Of a DNA stretch of 7,548 nt, positions 1-5,765 are shown piece after piece. Both the position numbers and the translations under genes were made by a program. This DNA comes from Anaerolineae bacterium. GTDB taxonomy: Bacteria; Chloroflexota; Anaerolineae; E26-bin7. Within the stretch, counting starts at the first letter, position 1. The number at the start of each line of letters is the position of its first letter. The notes under the pieces were generated by a model. It saw nothing but the letters and a program-made list of their open reading frames with translations, searched no databases and had not been told where the DNA came from. The stretch is from NCBI GenBank assembly GCA_029933115.1, contig JAOZOT010000121.1, forward strand, positions 1-7,548. Reading direction: 5' to 3'.

Positions 1-972
1 ACCGGCGGGGCAGGCTTCATCGGCAGTCACACCACGGCCGCTCTATTGGCTCGGGGCGACCGGGTGATCTGCCTCGACAACTTTAACGACTACTACAGCC
101 CCCAGCGCAAACGCAAAAACGTGGCCGAGTTCCTGGATCACCCTGATTACCGGCTATACGAAGGAGACGTCCGCGACAGGGAGCGATTGGAGGAGATTTT
201 CGCCGAGGAGAAGCCGGACAAAGTCATCCACATCGCGGCTATGGCCGGAGTGCGGCCCTCCATTGAGCGCCCCCTGCTGTACGAGGAGGTTAACGTCAAA
301 GGGACCCTCAATATGTTGGAGGCCGCCCGCCGCTACGGGGTGACCAACTTTCTGTTCGCCTCGTCCTCGTCGGTCTATGGCGGACAAGAGAAGGTGCCTT
401 TCAGCGAGGACGACCCCATCGCCCGCCCCATCTCCCCCTACGCCGCCACCAAAGCAGCCGGGGAATTGCTGTGCTACACTTATCACCACCTGTATGGCCT
501 CAACGTCACCTGCCTGCGCTTCTTCACCGTCTACGGCCCCAGAGGCCGGCCCGACATGGCCCCCTATCTGTTCACCAAGTGGATCCTTGAAGGAGCAGAG
601 TTGACGATGTTCGGCGACGGCACCACCTCCCGCGACTACACCTACATTGACGACATCGTCTCCGGCGTAGTGGCAGCTCTGGACGCCAATTTGAGCTACG
701 AGATCATCAACCTGGGCAATTCCCAAACGGTTACCCTTCGCGACTTTATCGCCCTGATAGAAGGGTTGGTGGGCAAAAAGGCACATATTGTGCCATTGCC
801 TATGCAGCCGGGTGACGTACCGCGCACCTGGGCCGACATTTCCAAAGCCCGCCGTCTGCTGGGCTACGACCCCCAGACCACGATTGAAGAGGGCATGAAA
901 CACTTTGTAGCCTGGTACCGCCGGGAAGTCCTGAGTGAGCAGCCTGAGCTGAAGCGAGGGAAGCCGAAATGA
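1..972 (+). CDS. NAD-dependent nucleotide-sugar 4-epimerase (extended SDR), 5'-truncated
   Basis: This is the C-terminal 323 residues of an extended short-chain dehydrogenase/reductase; only a few N-terminal residues should be missing, because the window opens inside the Rossmann motif TGGAGFIG (visible residues 1-8, GxxGxxG). The acidic residue ending the second strand is in CLDNFND (about residue 26), as expected for NAD binding. The catalytic triad is visible: Ser in the ASSSSVYGG stretch (about residue 122) and YAATK with Tyr147 and Lys151. The segment RFFTVYGPRGRPDMAP, followed by FGDGTTSRDYTYIDD, is typical of UDP-glucuronate 4-epimerases and close UDP-glucose/UDP-GlcNAc 4-epimerases. 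It would act in the cytoplasm, inverting C4 of a UDP-sugar through a 4-keto intermediate. The reading frame is open from base 1, so the TTG at 46 is not the real start. The stop overlaps the next ATG by four bases (ATGA), implying translational coupling. The exact substrate cannot be settled from sequence; a decarboxylase or dehydratase of the same superfamily is less likely. Confidence 0.93.
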   Translation, partial: TGGAGFIGSHTTAALLARGDRVICLDNFNDYYSPQRKRKNVAEFLDHPDYRLYEGDVRDRERLEEIFAEEKPDKVIHIAAMAGVRPSIERPLLYEEVNVKGTLNMLEAARRYGVTNFLFASSSSVYGGQEKVPFSEDDPIARPISPYAATKAAGELLCYTYHHLYGLNVTCLRFFTVYGPRGRPDMAPYLFTKWILEGAELTMFGDGTTSRDYTYIDDIVSGVVAALDANLSYEIINLGNSQTVTLRDFIALIEGLVGKKAHIVPLPMQPGDVPRTWADISKARRLLGYDPQTTIEEGMKHFVAWYRREVLSEQPELKRGKPK

Positions 973-2099
973 CGGTTGCTGCTATAGAGAAAGGGACAGA
1001 GAACGGCAGTTGGCTGAACCAGGTCTGGGCCCTTTTGGAAGACTCTTTGGTCTGGCTCTTTGCAGCAGCTACCATCTACCGTCTCTACCTCTGCCTGCGA
1101 CCTCCCATCACCAGCACCGATCTGTTGCGCTACATCGGTTTCGGCAAGGAATTCTGGAAATATGGCCTGACTATCTACAATTACCCCGCGGAGCACTTTG
1201 CCGGCACCCCATACGCTCAGCTCTGGCCGACCATGCACTTTATCTATCCGGCCCTGGCCATACTGTTCTTCGCCCTCGTCTCCAAAATCTGGCCGGCGCT
1301 GTTTTTCGGCAAATTGGTCCTGACGGCCATAGAGGGCTTGAACGCTTTCCTCATCTGGAAGATCAGCGACGACCGCCTGCTGGCTTTGCTCTACTACATC
1401 AGCCCGGCCAGCCTGTGGTGGGTCTCTCGCGAGGGACAATACGAACCGTTGGTGGTCCTTTTCGGCCTGATCGCCCTCTACCTTCTGTCCCGCCGCCCTC
1501 AATGGGCCTATCTCAACCTGGCCCTGGCCATTCAGACCAAATACACCCCCGGCTTTCTCCTGCCCTATTTCCTCAGGAAGAAGATCGGCTGGCGGGAGGG
1601 TCTGTTTTTCATCGTCGGTTTCATTCCCAGCATACTGTTCACCCTGCGGAGTGAATACATCTTCCGCATTTTCACCCCTGGCTACATGGCCATTGGCTGC
1701 AATTCATATACTTGGAACATCTTTGATAGCGAAAAGCTGTGCAGCACCCCTTTCTGGCTGGTGGTAGCCAACGCCGTACTCACCTACGGCATCCTGATAT
1801 TATGTCTGGTTTTCGCCACCCGTGAGCTTGCGCGGCAGGTCGGGGGATATGGGGAGCTTCGAATCTTCGAATACATTGGTCTGGCCTTCTTCATCGTCTT
1901 TCTAAAATCCATCTCTTGGGCCCAGTTTTGGTACATTCCAACCATCCCTCTCTTTGCCCTAACTATTGAAGAGAGCCGAGAACGGAGGCTGTTCTTCTCT
2001 CTGTGCCTTTTCGAGATGGCGGCACTCCATAATCTGCTCATCGGGCCTTTCGGTTGGGTTAATCCGTCTCCCCCATACCAATATATGTGGGGGGTCTAG
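969..2099 (+). CDS. GT-C-type membrane glycosyltransferase-like protein (DUF2029/GT87-like)
   Basis: This 376-residue protein is highly hydrophobic, with roughly eight to ten membrane segments (for example about 26-43, 90-106, 112-130, 136-151, 159-174, 211-226, 261-283, 300-313, 320-333 and 341-358). After the first segment lies a loop with STDLLRY; Asp51 sits where GT-C enzymes carry their catalytic acid in the first extracytoplasmic loop. A later block, SREGQYEPLVVLFGL (153-167), followed by a short basic loop and AIQTKYTPGFLLPY (187-200), matches the pattern G-Q-acidic then K-x-x-P seen in DUF2029/GT87 and related polyprenyl-phosphate-sugar mannosyltransferases. Those enzymes move a sugar from a polyprenyl-phosphate donor to an acceptor outside the membrane; donor and acceptor here are unknown. 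The ATG is supported by GAGGG at 956-960 with 8-base spacing and overlaps the epimerase stop. Its stop TAG is only three bases ahead of the radical SAM gene. The GT-C fold is fairly secure; the exact family is not. Confidence 0.87.
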   Translation: MTVAAIEKGTENGSWLNQVWALLEDSLVWLFAAATIYRLYLCLRPPITSTDLLRYIGFGKEFWKYGLTIYNYPAEHFAGTPYAQLWPTMHFIYPALAILFFALVSKIWPALFFGKLVLTAIEGLNAFLIWKISDDRLLALLYYISPASLWWVSREGQYEPLVVLFGLIALYLLSRRPQWAYLNLALAIQTKYTPGFLLPYFLRKKIGWREGLFFIVGFIPSILFTLRSEYIFRIFTPGYMAIGCNSYTWNIFDSEKLCSTPFWLVVANAVLTYGILILCLVFATRELARQVGGYGELRIFEYIGLAFFIVFLKSISWAQFWYIPTIPLFALTIEESRERRLFFSLCLFEMAALHNLLIGPFGWVNPSPPYQYMWGV

Positions 2100-2102
2100 C
2101 GT

Positions 2103-3191
2103 ATGCTTGAACTTGTCCCCCAGATCCCAACGCAGATCGCTTTTCGTCGCTTCGGCTGGCCCAGGCAGCTACCTTTCAGCTTGGTCATCAGTGTCTGTTA
2201 TCGCTGCAACTCCCGTTGTCTCACCTGCAACGTCTGGAAGAAGGAAGCCGACGAGCTTTCGCTGGACGAGTGGGAGCAAGTCTTTGCCAAAATCGGAAGG
2301 ACGCCCTATTACCTGACTTTCAGCGGCGGCGAGCCTTTTCTGCGCCGGGACATCGTGGAGCTAATCAGCCTCGCCTACCACCACTGCCGGCCTAGAGTTA
2401 TCACCATTCCCACCAACGGCCTACTCTACAACGTTATCCCAGAGCAGGTGGAAGCTATTCTGAGGGCTACACCGGAGGCCCAGGTGGGCGTCAACCTCTC
2501 TCTGGATGGCCTGGGTTCCCAACACGACGAGATACGCAATGTCCCCGGCACCTGGGAGCGGGCCCTGAGGACCTATCGCGCCTTGAGGGTCCTTGAATAT
2601 CCCAACCTGACCCTGAGTATCCACACCGTCATCTCCCGCTTCAACGTAGCCGATATTCAGACTATCTATCAGGGCTTGCAGGCTCTCAGGCCCGACTCTT
2701 ACATCGCCGAGATCGCTGAAGAGCGGGTTGAGCTGGACACCATGGGAGCCGACATCGCCCCTACCCCAGAGGAATATGCCCAGGCGGCCGATTTCCTCAT
2801 CGAGCATCTGCGGAGCCAGCGCTTCAAGGGCCTGGCTCGTTTCACTCAGGCTTTTCGGATACACTACTACGACTTGGTTAAGCAGATCTTGCAGGAACGA
2901 CGTCAGGTCATCCCCTGCTATGCCGGCTGGGCCTCGGGGCACATCGCTCCCGATGGCGATGTCTGGACCTGCTGCACGCGAGCCGAGCCCATCGGCAATC
3001 TCCGCCAGAGCGACTACGATTTGAGGCGAATTTGGTTCGGCGAAGAAGCCGCGCGGCTGCGGCGGAGCATCGCTGCCGGTGAATGTTACTGCCCTATGGC
3101 CAACGCCAGCTACACCAACATGCTCCTCCACCTGCGGACCCTGGCACGGGTGCTCCAGGCTATCATAATGCAGAGCTATCACTCTCGGTAA
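2103..3191 (+). CDS. Radical SAM enzyme with SPASM-like C-terminal domain
   Basis: This 362-residue protein is a soluble radical SAM enzyme. The core cluster motif CxxxCxxC is CNSRCLTC with Cys35, Cys39 and Cys42; it binds a 4Fe-4S cluster that cleaves S-adenosylmethionine to a 5'-deoxyadenosyl radical. The SAM-binding GGEP follows at 75-78 (TFSGGEPFLRRDI), then IPTNG at 102-106 and NLSLDGLGSQHDEIRN (131-146), all standard for the MoaA/PqqE/AslB group (COG0535). The C-terminal part resembles a SPASM domain: CYAGWASGHIAPDGDVWTCC (Cys272, Cys290, Cys291), then IGNL (297-300), RRIW (308-311) and CYCP (Cys328, Cys330). These cysteines could bind an auxiliary iron-sulfur cluster. Known SPASM enzymes modify peptides, proteins or occasionally sugars; no precursor peptide is seen here. 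The gene lies between two membrane glycosyltransferase-like genes, three bases after the first and twelve before the second, so a role in the same pathway is inferred. The site upstream of ATG 2103 is only a run of G (2089-2094), so initiation may depend on coupling. Substrate unknown. Confidence 0.93.
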   Translation: MLELVPQIPTQIAFRRFGWPRQLPFSLVISVCYRCNSRCLTCNVWKKEADELSLDEWEQVFAKIGRTPYYLTFSGGEPFLRRDIVELISLAYHHCRPRVITIPTNGLLYNVIPEQVEAILRATPEAQVGVNLSLDGLGSQHDEIRNVPGTWERALRTYRALRVLEYPNLTLSIHTVISRFNVADIQTIYQGLQALRPDSYIAEIAEERVELDTMGADIAPTPEEYAQAADFLIEHLRSQRFKGLARFTQAFRIHYYDLVKQILQERRQVIPCYAGWASGHIAPDGDVWTCCTRAEPIGNLRQSDYDLRRIWFGEEAARLRRSIAAGECYCPMANASYTNMLLHLRTLARVLQAIIMQSYHSR

Positions 3192-3195
3192 AGGA
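3190..3195 (+). promoter_or_regulatory. Ribosome binding site for the TTG start at 3204
   Basis: AAAGGA lies 8 bases before TTG at 3204 and overlaps the stop codon of the radical SAM gene (TAA 3189-3191). That TAA is in the same frame as the downstream gene, so its start cannot be further upstream. The next in-frame ATG is about 90 residues in, past the first membrane segment and conserved loop. The site therefore decides for the rare TTG start. Confidence 0.7.
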
Positions 3196-3203
3196 CTGGC
3201 AAA

Positions 3204-5741
3204 TTGAGAACCCAGAAAAGAGCCCTAAGGCCTTATTTAGATTTGGGTTTGATCGCACTGCTGGTGCTCCTCTTTACCAAAGACTGGTTCAAAGAAGGCA
3301 TTCCCATCGGCGATTTTGGAACTTACGTGACTTGGACGTGGTATCTACGGAAATCTCTGCTGGAAACACACCGACTCGTCTCATGGAGTCCATACTGGTT
3401 TAACGGCGGGCCATTCCTGGTAGTGACCAATTCGTTCCTGAGCTATTTCGTCTTTCTAGTGCCCAGTCTCTTCATGGATCTGGTCCTGGCTATCAAGTTT
3501 ACCGTCGTTGTCTCCCACATCTTTTCCGGCTGGACGATGTACTTCCTGAGCCAACGCTTAGTTGCAGATCGCGATGCTTCCCTGCTAGCTTCTATCGCTT
3601 ATGCCCTCCATCCAGCCCACATCGCCACTTCGGCCTTTTACTGTCACCTGGAGTACTCTCTATTTTACTGCGTTATCCCACTTTTTTACTTGACCTATCT
3701 CGAGACACTGGAAAGACACCAACGGAAGCATGTACTCTTGGCTGGGTTCCTCCTGGGAATTATGTCCTTACTCTCCGTCCAATATACCATAGTGACCAGC
3801 CTGGGTCTGGCTTTCCTCTTCCTAATCACCCTGATCAGACAGGCGCTGAGTTGCCAGGGCGAACTGAGCGCACCGCCACGTGCCGAGCCTGTCGAAGCAT
3901 TGAAGACGATGGCGGCCGTTTCATGGCCAATCATCAGAGATTCCCTGTTCATCGCATTAATTGGGTTGGGATTGGCGGCTTCGTGGTTCATCCCCCTGCT
4001 GATGGCGTGGGATCTGCAAGGCCCCTTCTCGCCCGATTACGTGAAGACACTGATCCCCTACATGTCCTTGGACAATCCGCTTATGCTCCTCGACCGATGG
4101 GGCGTCTTACTGAGAGGCAAAGCATCACCTTCGATGATATATCCTTCGGGCCTCCCAACATGGATGGCGGGACCATACCTCGGCGTGTTCTATCTGGGGC
4201 TCTCTCTGCTGGCCCTCCTAGCGGTGGGCTTCCCCGTCTACTCTGACAGGAGGACAAGACATGCACTCCCTCTACTAGCCATCCTGCTTGCAGGGTTGTG
4301 GCTGTCAATGGGTCCCTATTCACTATACAAAGTCCTATCTCTACTTGACAGCCACTTGCCAAGGCCTACATTTTCTTCAGAAACCAGCTTTATATTTATC
4401 CTGGCAGGATTGACCATCTTCGGCCTAGCCATCCGGCTGCGGCAGGCCTCCTGGCGCAAAGTAATCCGGGTTCTCCTCGCCTTGCTGGCCTTCTCCCCTG
4501 CCCTCCTCCTGTTGAAACCTTTCATGCTATTGAGGGAAATTATCCCCATCGTGGCTCGTATGCGTTTTCCTTTACGCTTCTTTTTCCTGGCCGTGTTTGC
4601 TCTTTGCCCTCTGGTCGGTTTCGCCACGGTGACTCTAAAACGCCGCCTATCTCCCCGCCCTTTCAGATGCCTTTACTTGCTGATGGTGATCATCATCCTG
4701 CTGGACTTTTATCCCTATCATCACACCTTCGCTTGGCAGCATGACCCCGGCGAGACCCGTCAGTTATATGAACAACTGGGCCAAGGGGAGGAAGAGTACA
4801 GGATTATGAGCCTCAGCCCAGATATGATGGTTGACCTGGGAATTATCTACTCAAAGAAGCCAGCCGCTTGGCTCGGATTAGTCTGGGCTTCACCGCGCCT
4901 GACTCACACTTTTTACGTGAAGAGCTTCGAGCCCATCTTTTGGAAGGAGGGCAGCGAGAACGCGGCTGTTTTGTTCGGCGTGGCTAACCTTAAATATTTG
5001 ATCACCGACAAATTCACTGAGGAATCTCTGGAAGGATACCTTCACCAAGCTGAAAGGTTGGAACTCGTAGCCGAGACCTCTCTCTTCAGCGTTTTCAAAA
5101 ATACGGCCTGGCGGCCCTACGTCCAGGTCTACTCGCGAGGAGCCCTATATGTGGGTAGCTCCACTTCAATCCTGTTCTCTTTTCTACCCTACCTGTCACG
5201 TGAAGGCGTCGCAGTGATCCACGGCCCTTCCAAATACCTGGAAGACTACTCTCTAGATTCCCTGGCCGAGTTTGACATCATCCTGTTGGACAAATCCAGA
5301 TTCAGAGATGCAGAACGGTTTAATCAGCTTCAGAGGTCATTGAAAGAACGGCTGATCCAGCTAAAAAAGTGTAATCCAGAGGAGATCCCCGACAAGCTGG
5401 CGAGCGATTTCAGTTCTGAAGAGACAGAATCCGTCGTCGAGTGGCACAGGCCCGATCCCGAAGAGATCAGGGTGAACGTTCAAAGCAACAGGCCAACTGT
5501 CGTGATGATCAGTGAGTCCTGGTATCCCCACTGGCATGTCTATGTTGACGGCAAGGAAGAGGAGCTTTTGCGAGTCAATTACGCCTTTCAGGGAGTCAAG
5601 CTCGACCAGGGCGCACACCAAGTAGTGTTCAAATACCAACGACCGAGCTACTTTCGACTAGGCTATGGCCTCACCACCCTCACCTTGATAGCCATTGGAT
5701 TGATGCTAGCCTTGGAGGCTTGGCTTCTGAAGCGCCGCTGA
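3204..5741 (+). CDS. Large YfhO/PTPS-related-like membrane protein, GT-C type
   Basis: This 845-residue protein has one membrane segment near the N-terminus (about 12-25), about a dozen more up to residue 503, a long soluble stretch from about 505 to 815, and a last membrane segment at about 820-840. The first outer loop reads GIPIGDFGTYVTWTW (Asp37), then SWSPYWFNGGPF (60-71), the layout of the PTPS-related membrane family (PF10131) and of GT-C enzymes, where an acidic residue in this loop is catalytic. RMRFPLRFFFLAVFA (452-466) is also typical of that family. The end, ESWYPHWHVYVDGK, followed by a GVKLDQGAHQVVFKY stretch (771-811), closely resembles the C-terminus of YfhO family proteins, which are linked to glycosylation of lipoteichoic acid or other surface polymers. 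Hence a membrane glycosyltransferase with an extracytoplasmic beta-rich tail is likely, but no reaction can be named. Start is TTG, see the separate ribosome site entry. Residues about 217-233, between two membrane segments, are encoded by a REP-like repeat and form a hydrophilic insert. By eye the gene uses more A/T-ending codons than its neighbours. Confidence 0.88.
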   Translation: MRTQKRALRPYLDLGLIALLVLLFTKDWFKEGIPIGDFGTYVTWTWYLRKSLLETHRLVSWSPYWFNGGPFLVVTNSFLSYFVFLVPSLFMDLVLAIKFTVVVSHIFSGWTMYFLSQRLVADRDASLLASIAYALHPAHIATSAFYCHLEYSLFYCVIPLFYLTYLETLERHQRKHVLLAGFLLGIMSLLSVQYTIVTSLGLAFLFLITLIRQALSCQGELSAPPRAEPVEALKTMAAVSWPIIRDSLFIALIGLGLAASWFIPLLMAWDLQGPFSPDYVKTLIPYMSLDNPLMLLDRWGVLLRGKASPSMIYPSGLPTWMAGPYLGVFYLGLSLLALLAVGFPVYSDRRTRHALPLLAILLAGLWLSMGPYSLYKVLSLLDSHLPRPTFSSETSFIFILAGLTIFGLAIRLRQASWRKVIRVLLALLAFSPALLLLKPFMLLREIIPIVARMRFPLRFFFLAVFALCPLVGFATVTLKRRLSPRPFRCLYLLMVIIILLDFYPYHHTFAWQHDPGETRQLYEQLGQGEEEYRIMSLSPDMMVDLGIIYSKKPAAWLGLVWASPRLTHTFYVKSFEPIFWKEGSENAAVLFGVANLKYLITDKFTEESLEGYLHQAERLELVAETSLFSVFKNTAWRPYVQVYSRGALYVGSSTSILFSFLPYLSREGVAVIHGPSKYLEDYSLDSLAEFDIILLDKSRFRDAERFNQLQRSLKERLIQLKKCNPEEIPDKLASDFSSEETESVVEWHRPDPEEIRVNVQSNRPTVVMISESWYPHWHVYVDGKEEELLRVNYAFQGVKLDQGAHQVVFKYQRPSYFRLGYGLTTLTLIAIGLMLALEAWLLKRR
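3855..3900 (+). repeat. REP-like short interspersed repeat remnant inside a coding sequence
   Basis: The stretch contains GAGCCTGTCGAAG (3885-3897; reverse complement CTTCGACAGGCTC) preceded by AGGGCGAACTGAGC (3857-3869 region). These words are the hallmark of a REP-like palindromic repeat seen in many environmental bacterial genomes, and its translation gives the recurrent peptide RAEPVEA, here at residues 226-232 of the 845-residue protein. A weak hairpin remains: GTGC at 3880-3883 can face GCAT at 3897-3900 around GAGCCTGTCGA. The copy keeps the frame open and falls in a linker between membrane segments. Only one copy is present in the window, so repetition is recalled from general knowledge and not shown here; edges are approximate. 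Confidence 0.55.
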
Positions 5742-5751
5742 AGCACACCCC

Positions 5752-5756
5752 GGAGG
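5752..5756 (+). promoter_or_regulatory. Ribosome binding site for the ATG at 5766
   Basis: GGAGG lies 9 bases before ATG 5766, in the 24-base gap after the stop at 5739-5741. It is the clearest Shine-Dalgarno site in the window and fixes this start. No promoter-like element fits in the gap. Confidence 0.75.
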
Positions 5757-5765
5757 ATACCGCTC

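Noticed and set aside
46..48. TTG at 46 as the start of the epimerase
   Set aside because: The frame is open upstream to base 1 and encodes the NAD-binding GxxGxxG motif, so the true start lies before the window.
154..903. Long open frame of 249 codons on the minus strand, inside the epimerase gene
   Set aside because: It lies wholly opposite a gene with clear catalytic motifs, its translation is glycine/valine-rich with no recognised domain, and such shadows are common in GC-rich coding DNA.
1010..1654. Overlapping plus-strand frame of 214 codons inside the first GT-C-type gene
   Set aside because: Its translation is rich in Pro, Arg and His, typical of an out-of-frame reading of a hydrophobic membrane protein gene.
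1857..1872. Tandem 8-base direct repeat CTTCGAAT twice
   Set aside because: It lies within a coding sequence, encodes an ordinary part of the protein, and two short copies are compatible with chance.
2421..3182. Open frame of 253 codons on the minus strand, opposite the radical SAM gene
   Set aside because: It covers the part of the radical SAM gene that encodes its conserved motifs, and its translation shows no motif or membrane pattern of its own.
3083..3403. Small plus-strand frame bridging the radical SAM and YfhO-like genes
   Set aside because: It runs in another frame across the end of one well-supported gene and the start of the next, with no recognisable domain; a precursor peptide for the radical SAM enzyme was considered, but nothing in it resembles one.
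5742..5765. Possible terminator or promoter in the widest intergenic gap
   Set aside because: The gap is 24 bases, holds mainly the ribosome binding site, and has no hairpin followed by a T-run and no -35/-10 pair.
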